Shown in pieces: positions 33,963 through 48,919 of a stretch of 64,000 bases of DNA (position 1 is the first letter of the stretch; the number at the start of each line of letters is the position of its first letter). The translations under genes and the position numbers were made by a program. The notes beneath the pieces were generated by a model. That model was given only the letters and a program-made list of their open reading frames with translations. It did no database searches and had not been told where the DNA came from. Location of the stretch: positions 16,752,446-16,816,445 of the forward strand of contig CM043969.1 of assembly GCA_014529385.2 (NCBI GenBank). Reading direction: 5' to 3'. Origin of the DNA: Adiantum capillus-veneris. Its lineage: Eukaryota; Streptophyta; Polypodiopsida; Polypodiales; Pteridaceae.

Positions 33963-36900
33963 GGATGCGTGACCTATGAGACCGAGTTACAATTGAAAAT
34001 ATGCTTTTGGAATTGTAATGGATACCCATGGAATGCGGGGGTTGGCATTGATGAACTAACAAGCAAAGCCGATGTTGTACTTCTTGTTGAAACTTGGGAG
34101 CATGATACACAAAGGATTAACGGCTTGGAGGATTACAATGTACATTCATTGATGTGGTCAAAGAATCTCAAGCAACAAAGAGGACAAGGAGGGTTAGCAT
34201 GTATGGTTAAGAAAGGATTGGAAGATTTTGTATCAATTGTGAAAGATGACAAGTACAAACGTTATGTATGGCTGAAAATTATGACACCAAAAAGAGCACC
34301 CATTTTTGTAGCCGGTTGCTACATTCCTCATCATGATTCTCCCTTTTATGCTTGCATGGATAGAGATCAACCATTTTCTGATTTGGAAGAGGACATTGCT
34401 TATTTCAAAGGTGAAGGTGATGTTATTGTATTTGGGGATATGAATGCTCGCACAAAAACATTGCAACATGATACTCAACAATTTGATATGCCATACATTT
34501 CAAGGGAGTTGGAGGAAGTTCACTTGTATGATCGTACTTCAATGGATGAGAAAGAGCCGGATCACTATGGAAAGTTACTTTTACACATGTGTAATAGCAC
34601 GGGTATGCTCATTGCCAATGGTGTATCTTTGTGGAGTGGAACCAATGGATTTACATGTAGAAGACATAATGGGGATAGTGTGATTGACTATATGCTACTC
34701 TCTGAAGCCATCATGTATCGCATAAAGAGTTTTATGTTTGGTCAATGGACCCCGAAATCCGACCATCACACCTTATGTATTGACCTTTCATGTGGAGAAG
34801 CAACTAAGCATGATAATCTCAGACAAAGGAAAGAGAAGTTATCACTATGTATGGATTTCAAACGGGCACCAATGTACATTGAAATGGTTGAGCAAAAATT
34901 ATGGATGACAAAGCTTCAATGTGATGCACCATTGGAAACTAAATGGGAAGCTTTCAAGAAAGCTATTTGTTCTTGTGCGGAAGAATGCTTTGCCATAAAG
35001 CACCTCCATGGTATCAACAAAGATAGATCACGCAAAAGGTGGTTTCATAAAGAATGTCAAGATGCTCGAAAGTCCTTGATAAAGCTTGATGCAACTATGG
35101 ACAAAGACAACTATCAAAGTCATTTGCATACATACAAGGCATTGATTCAAAAGAAGAGAAGAAGATGGGAAGTAAAGCAATAAGAATTTCAAGTCCAAGA
35201 AAAGGCACATGCATGTGGAAGATTTTGGAGAAACTTGAGAGGCAAGCGGGTTGAGAATTTTGGTAACTTGACTCTAGTGGATATGTACACACATTGTAGG
35301 CAATTATATGAGCAAGCAAATACTGGAAAAATGCCATTTTATGGTTTACTCCCATGTATGACGTCTTTTTTCACTATTGAGGATGTATGCGGTGGGCTTG
35401 AAAAGTTGGCCACTCGCAAAGCGGGAGATCTTCAAGGTATCAAGCCGGAGATGATCAAATGGACGGGAGATTTTACCCATGAGTGGATGTGTGATATGTT
35501 CAACCTTGCACTTCAACATGGTATGCCTTATGATTTGAGTACTAAGCCTTTGCATAAAGGAGGGGATGTAAAGAATGTAAGCAACTACCGGACTATAATG
35601 ATTGGGTCTCTTATGGCAAAGTTATTTGGGTGCATAATGGAGATGAAATTGAGTGATTGGGCTGAAGAGAATGACAAGCGTGCAAAGGGACAAGCGGGTT
35701 TTCGTCGATGCCATAGCACCATTGATCATCTTGTCACTCTTCGTGTTCTCATGGAGGAAAGTCGGTTGAAAGGCAAGCGATTGTATTGTTGTTTTGTGGA
35801 CTTTAAGAAAGCCTTTGATATGATTTCACGTAACAATTTGTGGAGAAGGATGGAAGAACTCCAAGTGCCGAGTGAGTTTATGCTTGCGGTTTCTCGAATC
35901 TATGAGAAGGTGATTTGTCAATTGCGCATGGGAAGAGAAATTTCAGAAATTTTTGTAAGCACTATTGGGGTTAAACAAGGATGTCCATTGTCACCAACTC
36001 TCTTTGGTCTATGCATCGATCAATTGGAACAAATGGTACTTGACTTTATGCAAGAAGAAGGCATTGAGGAGGTCACTATTTGCAATGCGGTAATCATGCT
36101 TTTGTTGTATGCGGATGATGTAGTGCTTCTAGCACACACTTTAGAAGATGCACAAAAGCTTATGGTTGTCCTTGAGAACTTTTGCTTGCATAGTGGGCTG
36201 ATTGTAAATGAATCCAAAACAAAGGTTATGCTTGTGAAAACCAACCATAAGGAGAAGCCATGCATTGTGTACAACAACGAGACACTTGAAGTTGTTGAGA
36301 GCTTTAAGTACCTTGGCCTTGAGGTTCCATCCAATCACAAGTGGCATGAATGTGCTATGCGTCGTTTGGAAGCGGGAAAGAGAGCATATTATGCATTTGA
36401 GAACATGTGTAATGCGGGAAACATCAAGTGTTGGGTTCTCAAGAAGTATCTTTTTGATGCATTGGTGACACCAGTTCTTCTTTATGGAGTTGAAGTGTGG
36501 GGTGGGAGCATCTCAAAGTCTACTTGGAAAGAGTTTGAGAATGTCCAAAAGCGTTTTCTTACAAACTTTCTCCAAGTTAAGACACAAACACCATATATGC
36601 TCCTACTTCTTGAGTCGGGATCTCTTCCAATTGAGGTTATGGGCATGGAAAGGGTTGTGGAGTACATGATAAAGATGCGTCAAAACCCCTCACATCGACT
36701 TCCTACAATTACATGGGAAGCAAGCAAAAAAGTTCAAAAGACGCATAAAAGCAAGATCTTGAGCACGGGATGGATGCAAGACATAAAGAAGTGGTTTGGG
36801 AGATGGGATGCATTACACTTGCTACATGATGCTTCAATTGACTCTCAAGTGAATGAAGCTTTTCTACAACGCCAATGTATTACGGCTTGGGAGAAATCCG

Positions 36901-37352
36901 GTGGGTCACGCTTCATACATTACACCACCTATATTGCCCCCAACTACAAAACCATGTTCTTCGCTGAGAGAGGAAACCGTACTCACACTTACATGCTTGA
37001 GCCTATTCCTTTGTCCGCGATACGCACTATCGCAGCAATTCGGCTTAGCTCCCATTTCCTTCGATGCGAGATAGGGCGTTGGGGCAATGGAGAAGAGTCA
37101 AATCGATTGTGCACATTATGCTCACTGCAAGTTCGAGAGTCTGAGTACCACACACTACTAAAGTGCTCAGCTTTTGATCACATCCGAACTTGCTTCTCTC
37201 ACATTTTCAGCCATAACTTAGACCTACACACTTTCCTCTCCCAGCCAAAGTGTGGGCTCTCCATTGCGACTCTCATCACTACAATTTTGGAGCATCGAGA
37301 GTCACTCATCAGCCATACACATACTACATCACATGTAACTTTGGTCCCATAG
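33963..37352 (+). pseudogene. LINE ORF2 (endonuclease, reverse transcriptase, zinc knuckle)
   Basis: One frame runs from just after ORF1 to TAG 37350-37352, broken only by an in-frame TAA at 35181-35183. Endonuclease: KICFWNCNGYPWN at the start, GDMNAR near 34435, SVIDYMLLS near 34680 and SDHHTL near 34758. Reverse transcriptase: RAKGQAGFRRCHSTIDHL, CCFVDFKKAFDMISR, GVKQGCPLSPTLFGLCID and the catalytic YADD at 36108-36119. A Cys/His knuckle (CTLCSLQVRESEYHTLLKC, 37108-37166) sits near the C-terminus. The enzyme would nick target DNA and prime cDNA synthesis there. Apart from the one stop it looks well preserved. Confidence 0.88.
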
Positions 37353-37402
37353 GTCATATTTGACCTCCGAGGACGATAATAAAATCTATCTATCTATCTA
37401 TC

Positions 37403-37604
37403 TCTCTCTCTCTCTCTCTCCCTATTGAGCGTAAGCACCAATGTTCGGGAAAAATGTGTCTTAGCTTAATATCGTGCCGTTTTCAATTTCCAAAATGCCG
37501 GTTCATGGCAAGGGGAAAAGGAGAAATTCCACCCCATAATAGAGAAAAATAGTGTAAAAACCTAAAAACGTAGCCTAAAAGAATTTTGTATGTTTGGAAA
37601 AATG

Positions 37605-37662
<58 letters not shown>

Positions 37663-37925
37663 TTCAATTGTCGGGCAGCACTGAGGGCTGCACACTGGCG
37701 CGGGGCTGCAAAAGGCACGTGTGGGGACGCGTGGCAAGGGGACGGGGGGGGCGCTCATCACGCAGCAGTCTCTCTCTCTTTCTTGCTCTGAGCGCGCTGC
37801 ACGTTGTGATGCCGGATTGCAGGCGCGCCACTGGCCGGTTGAAGCAGGACTTGCCATGTGGCAGGGGGGGGGGAGCCGGAATTCCCTCCCCCTTTATAGA
37901 TAGTATAGATAAATAACCTCCACAG
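37403..37925. repeat. (CT)n, MITE copy and G-rich spacer
   Basis: (CT)n at about 37402-37420, then a MITE copy (about 37436-37608) whose right end runs into (CT)n(GT)n at 37606-37662. A GC-rich stretch without a gene follows (37663-37860). A Helitron-like 5' end on the minus strand lies at 37864-37909. Confidence 0.6.
37864..37909 (-). other. Helitron-like 5' end (tentative)
   Basis: On the minus strand A|TCTATACTATCTATAAAG, then GGGGAGGGAATTCC and CCCCCCTGCCACATGG. The A|TC start is as expected for a Helitron 5' end. A similar start is at 40274 on the plus strand. Less complete relatives of the GGGGAGGGaATTCC block are at about 39666, 40850, 41974 and 42957. Confidence 0.4.
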
Positions 37926-38220
37926 TTTTCAATTTCAAAAATGCCGATCTAGGGCAAGGAAAAAAGGAGAAATTTCGCCCCAAAATATAGAAAAATAGTG
38001 TAAAAGCCTCGGCTTCTTGACCCTGCCCATTTCCTGCAATCAATGCATTTTAAGAGATGACATCCCAGGCAGGAAGCACTTTAGTGCACCACATTTGGCG
38101 TACATGTCAATCAAGGCAGTGCCAAGCATGGCGTTTTCTTTCAACAACCCTTGAATAACAATATCATCGTGAATTCTTTCCCCCATTTGAGCATCTTGTG
38201 TAATACCACATGCCTTCTAG
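37926..38220 (-). pseudogene. PPR gene fragment in a repeat unit, copy 2
   Basis: On the minus strand from 38213: ACGITQDAQMGERIHDDIV, then a stretch ending GTALIDMYAKCGALK, then after a frame change LPAWDVIS, a stop, and NALIAG. This is the plant-type pentatricopeptide pattern (LIDMYAKCG ... DVISWNALIAGY) of organelle RNA-binding proteins. The left part (37926-38010) is MITE-family sequence (AAAATGCCG...ATAGTGTAAAA). The PPR piece is thus fused to a mobile repeat, as at 32239-32400. It is non-functional. Confidence 0.75.
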
Positions 38221-38371
38221 TAAGTCTCTCTGTCTCTTTATCTCTCTCTCGTCTTTCGATCTCGCTCACTCCGCCATGCTCTCCTCTTATGAGCATTGCA
38301 TGTCTGTATTAATTAATCAATAAAAGGATATCAAATCTGTGCTAGGGGTCTCTCACCCGTCCCTGTTCCAG

Positions 38372-38451
<80 letters not shown>

Positions 38452-38573
38452 GAACATTTCTGACTGGATCAGAAAGACACATGCACAGGCGACGACACTC
38501 GTCGGACACGGAGTAACAACTTTGTGACTAATGAGTGAGTTAGAGTCGACATGGGGAAAGCGTTCATAGAAAG
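38221..38573. repeat. (CT)n(CA)n tract and flanks
   Basis: A (CT)n tract of about 57 bp runs into (CA)n at about 38371-38451. No gene is seen in the flanks. Confidence 0.85.
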
Positions 38574-38742
38574 CAAGTGTTCAGGAAAAATGTGTCTCAG
38601 CCTAATAACGTCCAGAGTTTTCCATTTCAAACCTGAAATAGTGTAAAAACCTGAAAAAGTAACCTTATTTCCTAAAATTTTCTCTTGGAAAATTCAAGGA
38701 AAGGAATTTTGTATGTTTGGAAAAATGGATTTTCCAGAACCT
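38574..38742 (+). mobile_element. MITE copy of the CAGTGTTCGG family
   Basis: Starts AAGTGTTCAGGAAAAATGTGTCTC and ends GGATTTTCCAGAAC. Its body, AATTCAAGGAAAGGAATTTTG, is shared with 32527 and 46072. The ends are degenerate and no target duplication was recognised. Confidence 0.6.
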
Positions 38743-40273
<1,531 letters not shown>

Positions 40274-40330
40274 TCTATAATATTATAAAAGGGCAAGGGA
40301 ACCCCTCCCCCCCCCCCCCCCCCCCCCCCC
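40274..40330 (+). other. Helitron-like 5' end (tentative)
   Basis: A|TCTATAATATTATAAAAGG, then GCAAGGGAACCCCTCC and a long C-run, followed by a TGACACTTGGCATGA flank. It has the A|TC start and the same AT-then-G-rich layout as 37909 on the minus strand. Confidence 0.4.
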
Positions 40331-40393
40331 TTTTGACACTTGGCATGATTTCCTTGCTCATGCCAGTGTCTCCTGTAAGCAGCAAGGCATGTG

Positions 40394-40445
<52 letters not shown>

Positions 40446-41058
40446 CCAGTGTCTCCTGCAGCTACAAGGTGTGCGAATGGAGAAAGAGAGAGAGAGAGAG
40501 AGAGTTGTCGATTGTCCAGACTTAGACATGCGAACACCAAGAAAGAAAGAGAATTTGCCGTCGGCACTGTCCAGGCATGCCAGAGGGTGGCAAAGTCGAG
40601 ATGGCTAGGCATAGGGGGTCGGCCAGTGTTCGGAAAACTTTATTTCTCCAAACAGAAACAATACTGGTGAGTAGCCTTTGGCAACCAGGCAAAGTTGTAG
40701 GCTTTGTGCAATTGAGGGACTCATTGAGGAACAATGCGCGCGCACACACACACACATACACACACAGATTCTAAGTAAGAGCAAGGGGTTTGAGGGTAAG
40801 AGAGGCCATGCCCCCACCGAAGGCGGTGCCGTTTTACTAGATCATGCGGATAATGGGGGAGGGGATTCCGGGTCCCCCCCCCCTGACATGTGGTAGCGTT
40901 TCCTTGAGAGTGTGTGTGTGAGAGAGAGAGAGAGAGACTGCGTCAAGAGGCGGCCTAACACATGTCAGCACCTCAACCTGCTGCGACTCTGCCCTGCAAT
41001 TCCCGTACTTCAGAGAGAGAGAGAGAGAGAGTGCCTTACGGCCCCGGTTGAAGTGCGT

Positions 41059-41100
<42 letters not shown>

Positions 41101-41170
41101 TTTATGCCTAATTATTGGGTGAGAGAACCGGCTTCTTTACTTCGCACGAGGGTCGCTTCAAGGTGTGAGT

Positions 41171-41203
<33 letters not shown>

Positions 41204-41351
41204 AAACTCCGGAGAGTCGAACCACGTCCCTTCAAGACTTCTTAGTTCAAGGGGAGAGAGAGAGAGAGAGAGAGAGAGTGAGGGCGGCGAAAACAGTGCA
41301 GTGTCTCCACACACACACACACGCGCGCAGAGGTCCGCAACAGCTACAGAA

Positions 41352-41389
<38 letters not shown>

Positions 41390-41413
41390 CGCTACCCAGG
41401 TCCGGCGCTATAG

Positions 41414-41454
<41 letters not shown>

Positions 41455-41990
41455 GGGCTGCCAACGCTGCAGAATACCCAAAATACCCCTCAAATTTCAT
41501 AAATTGCAAACATTCCCGAAATGCCCTGTAAATTTTCCAAAATTCCCTCTCTCTCCTCTCTCACTCTCCCCGCTGCTGATTGTTAGCAATACAAGATGCT
41601 AAAAGTAGAATTTGAGTTGATTATGTAGGCTTTGGAGATGAATTGTTTCATTATTTTAGACTTAATTTCCTTTTTAGACCCCGTTGGACAAGGCATGAAT
41701 GTGACGCGCACACGTGTACACACACACACACATCGAAGGTGGTTGACTAGAGAGGAGCGAAGCAACAGTGAATCTTTGCCGGCGTCATTTGGGTTAATGA
41801 AGCAACATCAAAGCCATGCTTTTGCCAATAATTATAGTGGGACTCCCGTCGCCGCCTCCCTTGGACACATGGCAGAAGTAGCTCGATCCGACAAGTATGC
41901 AATGTCGCCCAATAGCGGACAGAGACTGCACAGTTATCGAAGAGACTTAAGAGAGAGAAAGAGCATGGCTATATAATGGGGGAAGGGATT
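40331..41990. repeat. Microsatellite-rich spacer with Helitron-like pieces
   Basis: (GA)n at about 40399-40442, 40486-40504, 40921-40937, 41013-41031, 41062-41098 and 41254-41279; (GT)n at 41173-41197; (CT)n at 41357-41386 and 41416-41451; short (CA)n near 40741-40766 and 41711-41731. A partial MITE end (CAGTGTTCGGAAAAC) is at 40624. A hairpin plus CTAG end at 40809-40840 resembles 31604-31640 and is followed at once by a GGGGAGGGGATTCC block. Short hairpins with CCGAAGG or TCGAAGG cores recur near 41733. No gene is seen. Confidence 0.7.
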
Positions 41991-44380
<2,390 letters not shown>

Positions 44381-44907
44381 GAAGCTTTTTGCCGATAATT
44401 ACAGTGGGGCTCCCGCCACCTCCTCCCCCAGACACATGCCGAAAGCAGCTCGATCTAACAAGTGTGCCCTGGCGCTAGGCAGCGGACAGAGACTGCACAG
44501 TGCACGAAGAGACTCAAGAGAGAGAAAGAGCATGGCTTTGCAGCACCGAAGGTGGTTTACCAGAGGAGAGAAGCAGCACTGAAGCTTTGCCGGCGCAGTT
44601 TGGGTTAATGAAGCAGAATCGAAGCCATGCTTTTGCCAATTGGTCAGGATAGATGGGTTCTGACACACACTAGCAGAGAGTAGACAAACAAGAGAGAAAG
44701 GCATCAAGCACATCTCTCTCTCTCTCTTTAAATGTAGGGCTTATGTAGATAGTGTTGGCATGCCTAAGCAGCACAAGAGGTGGTGCCGATGTCGAAATCC
44801 TTACCATTGCACTATAGCAAAGATGATGCACATAGCATCGCTATAGCCCCAATGACACGAGCGGTTGCATGCACAAAAAAAGAGAGAAAGAGACGTGTCG
44901 GGGGGGG

Positions 44908-44957
<50 letters not shown>

Positions 44958-45175
44958 GTCACCAAAGGCAATAAATTAAAAAAAGGTGCAAAGATGGGTG
45001 AGCCAAATGCAAAGAACCATGGCATGTCGGATATGTTCTAAAAGAAAACTGTACAAGTGTTTGTGGCAGCATGGGTCCTCTAGAAAAATGGAGGTGATAA
45101 ATATTAGTGCACTAATAAGCAACAAAGGAAGAGTTGATTGTGTTGTATGTGTATGTGTGTGTGCACACGCGCACA

Positions 45176-45206
<31 letters not shown>

Positions 45207-45571
45207 GGGTCATTGGAAGACTTTGAGTCCTTTTGGGCATCTCTCTTGACGTCTTTTTTGAGCAAGAGCATTTGACTACTTTTGTTGTTCATAGACGCTA
45301 TTCTTAAAGTATACTTGCTATCAAAAAATTTCTATTGTTGAGAAGCATCACCTCTGCTGTGAGCTCACAATCCTAGCGAGGTAGGCTTCGCTTTGGATGT
45401 TTTCTACCACTCATGAGTATTACCACTAGAGGCGGTTACACCACCGAAGGCGGCGCCAGTGTACACGTGGTGGGTCCCCCCCCCCCCCCCCTACACGTGG
45501 TGCGTTCTCTTTGATCCGGCCTATGTACACTATAGCTCAGGCTACACAGAGACACACCGTGCGAACTGAGA

Positions 45572-45656
<85 letters not shown>

Positions 45657-46005
45657 GTTGACTGTACAATCGAGAGCTCAGACCCAACTGAGTTAGAGGG
45701 AGAAAGAGACGGAACCCTTGGCAACCTAGCACAGGCCCGAGAGAGAGAGAGAGGGAGCAAGACTCCTCTCTCTGTGCCAACAACAAATAGCCAGTGCCTG
45801 CGAATGCTAAAAGAGAGAGAGAGAGAGTCGAGTGGGTCAAGCTCGATCGAATAATTTTCGGCATGCTCTTGCCCATGCACATCACACCCAATAAAGTCAG
45901 CTAAGCAGCATTACATTAGTATAAACTTTGGCTAATGTCTGTGTACCGGCCTTCTGTGTACTGAAAGAGCCTGTCTCGGCGAACGGAGCTGGAGAAGACC
46001 TGCCG

Positions 46006-46053
<48 letters not shown>

Positions 46054-46071
46054 TTAATTTTTGCCGGTGAC
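44381..46071. repeat. Microsatellite-rich spacer
   Basis: No gene is recognised. Holds (GA)n at about 44910-44952, (CA)n at 45174-45192, a C-run at 45477-45491, (GT)n(GA)n at about 45573-45655 and (GA)n at about 46010-46050. Hairpin cores CACCGAAGGTGG near 44543 and CCACCGAAGGCGG near 45442 belong with the Helitron-3'-like hairpins noted elsewhere. Confidence 0.7.
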
Positions 46072-46176
46072 CAGTGTTTAGGAAAAATGTGTCTAATTTT
46101 TAAAAATTTCCTCTTGGTAAATTCAAGGAAAGGAACTTTCTATGTTTAAAAAAAAAAGATTTTTTTCCGAACACTG
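46072..46176 (+). mobile_element. Short hAT-like MITE, both ends present
   Basis: 105 bp with inverted ends CAGTGTT(TA)GGAAAAA and TTTTTTCCGAACACTG. CAGTG-type ends with 8-bp target duplications are typical of hAT elements. The 8-bp flanks CCGGTGAC and CCAACGAC agree at 5 of 8 positions, which could be a worn duplication. It is the smallest and cleanest copy of the family in the window. Confidence 0.6.
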
Positions 46177-46406
46177 CCAACGACTGTCTAGCACAAATGG
46201 TGTGTGTGTGTGATGGAGACGATTAGGCGTAGAGGGTGGGACAATCGCACCGAAGGTGTGGCCGTCGCAAAGAGGAAGTGCGATAGAGAGTGAGCGATTC
46301 TGTTAATGCTTCAAATTGGAGAGAAATGAAATGATATATAGGGGCATTTTGCACCAGTATACTCTACTCAAACCCCATGTGCCGCTTGCAAAAGGTAACC
46401 TGCCCG

Positions 46407-46483
<77 letters not shown>

Positions 46484-47829
46484 TTTTTGCCGACAACCAG
46501 AGTTGAGAAAAATGTGTCTCGGCAAATGAGGTTGCTTATAGAAATAGATCATGGGAATGACTTCAATCTTGGGTTCGGTCGCATCATGGCTGCTCATTCA
46601 ACTTCTGACCTCCCCCTCAATAGACTTGTGCTCTATCCACCACAGCTAGCGCATGTAGCTACAATGGAGTTGAGGCCTTGTGTATAACAAGTGATAAAAT
46701 CACAAGGCCTGCGCCTTCAAGTAGATATAATAGAAAGAAAAAGTATATTTAACAAGAGGCCAAAAAAGTGATAAAATCACGAGGCCTGCACTTAACAAAA
46801 ATCACAAAATCTCCATTTTCATAAATGACTAGTGATAGTAACTTTAAAAGCGAGACCACATTGTAAGATCATCCTCGGTGCGTAAGCCGGAGGAGAAGCA
46901 CGCGAGATGTGCCATAGTGCGCAACCAGCATGAGCGGCATCGTGTTGTGCAAGCAAGAGGGCGTGTAAGATGAGAAGATCGTGTAAGAAGAGATGATGGG
47001 GAGGGAAGAAGGGGGGGGGGATGTGCAACATGAGGTCTGCATGTCGGGGACTCGAGGGCAGGACGCATCAAAGATGTGCGGCTCAAGGGCAGAGGTCTGC
47101 AGGTCGGATGCTCGAGGGTGAGGGGTTTCTGGGGCAACAATTGTTAGCCCTGGCAGGTATCAAGGAAGGAATATTCCTTCAATCCCCCAATCCACGCCCT
47201 CCCCACTCCTCTCTGCGCGTCCTCACCTTGCCCTGCTCCCACACTGCCTCCATCGTTGTCCATCACCTCCTGCATTGTAGCTACTCATGCGTAGGAGAGA
47301 AAAACACACACACACACACACACAGAGAGACACTGTGTGCGGCCTCACTAGGTGAGAGAAAGAGAGAGAGGGGAACAGGGTTGCCTCTCGTGGGATGACG
47401 CGGCTACTCCCGGAACAGGAAAAGAGAGAGCGAGAGCCCCAGAGAGAAAAATGAATCTCCACAGCATCTCGATTTTTAAACTTTTTACTCTGGTGCAGAC
47501 ATACCCTCTCTCTCTGATCTCTCTCTCTCTCGATGTGCTGCCTGCTCCGCTATTCAGGCAATGGTAGCCCTCTCGCAACCTCTCGCAATGGCAGCCTGTC
47601 ATCCCCTCTGTTGCATGCTCCAGTCATGTGTCTCCCCTTCTTCACCATAGCCTGCGCATGCACATCTTTGACCCTTACTCTGTTTATAGACGCCCTCACA
47701 CAGCTTGAGGTGCGACAATAGCTGTAGCACGTACACTCCCGATGGCAAAGAATGGCTGCAATCACCTGCTAATGAAGATTCAAACCAAAAGACGTCTCTC
47801 TGCCTATGCTAGCATGCCACTGCAGGAAC

Positions 47830-47865
<36 letters not shown>

Positions 47866-47915
47866 CCTTTGTGATGCCACCGAAGCTTCATAATCTGTGT
47901 GTGTGTGTGTGTGTC
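46177..47915. other. Spacer without a recognised gene
   Basis: Holds (CA)n running into (GA)n (about 46412-46481), a 10-bp inverted repeat AGGCCTTGTG at 46673-46682 and 46701-46710 around GTGATAAAATCAC, (CA)n near 47304-47323, a 31-bp C-run (47830-47861) and (GT)n near 47896-47913. Open frames here are short or made of simple repeats. Confidence 0.6.
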
Positions 47916-48126
47916 TTCATTGCATGGAAGCATTGAGCATGGACGCCAATTGCACACTCAAACTACAAACAGTGGCCTTGGTTCTCGAGTTTCTGTTGGA
48001 GATGCTCTTATAGACATGTATGCAATATGTCAGAGCCCTGAAGATGCACATGTTGTATTTCAGAGAATGCCTAATGGAGATGTTCTATCGTGGACTTCTA
48101 TGATTAAATTACGAGCAGCAGGGTGA
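47916..48126 (+). pseudogene. PPR gene fragment
   Basis: Encodes a single PPR-type stretch: SIEHGRQLHTQTTNSGLG, then VGDALIDMYAICQSPEDAHV and VFQRMPNGDVLSWTSMI. The usual family pattern is GRQLHAQ...LIDMYAKCGS.EDA..VF..MP.RDVVSW. Plant PPR proteins bind organelle RNA. Here a (GT)n tract precedes it and it ends at a stop beside (CT)n, so it is an isolated fragment. It differs from the PPR piece at 32.3 and 38.1 kb. Confidence 0.75.
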
Positions 48127-48127
48127 G

Positions 48128-48169
<42 letters not shown>

Positions 48170-48535
48170 TTTTTCGACCACCATACAGACATTATCAAAA
48201 GTAGATTAAAAGCAGTCAGCCGTGTGCTTTGAAAGTCACAGCCTTTACAGGCAGTCTTTGCAGTTTACAGCAAGAGGTCTTTCGCCGCTTCCATAACCTC
48301 TCAAAATTTAGCCTAACTCAATCAAGAATTCCCTTATCATCATCCATCTTCACGAATCAGTATAGCGATCCAAGACTTGCAATTACAACCAGCTAGCTTT
48401 ACTTCTCTGATGAATTGTGTCCCCTCTTCCGACAACAGCAGTTACAAAACGGCGGTTGTACTGGATGCGCTTGTATGCACGACCCTTTGGTCTCTTTTTC
48501 TTCCACTGCTTGGCAACCTTAGGGGTTTGGCCCCT

Positions 48536-48556
48536 TGTGAGGGAAGGGAACTCACT

Positions 48557-48605
<49 letters not shown>

Positions 48606-48784
48606 AAGAAAGCGATGGCTAGAAGCGTATGTTGTATTGATCCGAGAAGGTGCAGTTATATACACGTGAGGAGGCAGTTACAAGATCATGTGATTCATGG
48701 GAATGCGGGCCGTTTGGCATCTGACCACGTGTGTGGTGACTAGGTGATGACATGGATGGATGATGTGGATTAATTATTCCCACA
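48536..48784 (-). repeat. 3' LTR of the short retroelement
   Basis: Left copy in plus coordinates, 249 bp, with a (GA)n tract of about 48 bp near one end. It abuts the polypurine tract. Confidence 0.9.
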
Positions 48785-48919
48785 CGCCCCCGTAAGACAC
48801 ATCGTCCATACAGAGGCATGTATGTGTTCATACTGTGATGTGATCATGAGATAGATCTACATGCTTTGGAAAAATACAATATGCGTATGCAATTATTCTT
48901 GGTGTGACTTCCGAGGTCT

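Larger units (their letters stand above)
32797..37402 (+). mobile_element. LINE with ORF1 and ORF2, plus strand
   Basis: A non-LTR retrotransposon with an ORF1 (coiled coil plus RNA-binding-like region) and an ORF2 (endonuclease, RT, C-terminal Cys/His knuckle). It ends in AATAAAATCTATCTATCTATC, a (TCTA)n tail, followed by (CT)n. It is bracketed by (CT)n tracts, so it may have entered a microsatellite. Only about three coding breaks were found in some 4.2 kb, so it is much younger than the L1 at 26-31 kb. Assignment to the L1 group rests on ORF1 type; the non-poly(A) tail is unusual for that group. Confidence 0.85.

Noticed and set aside
41178-41531. Long frames made of Arg-Glu, Ser-Leu, Val-Cys or His-Thr repeats (also near 42047, 43036, 45576, 57174 and others)
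   Set aside because: They are translations of (GA)n, (CT)n, (GT)n and (CA)n tracts in all frames and have no coding character outside the repeats.
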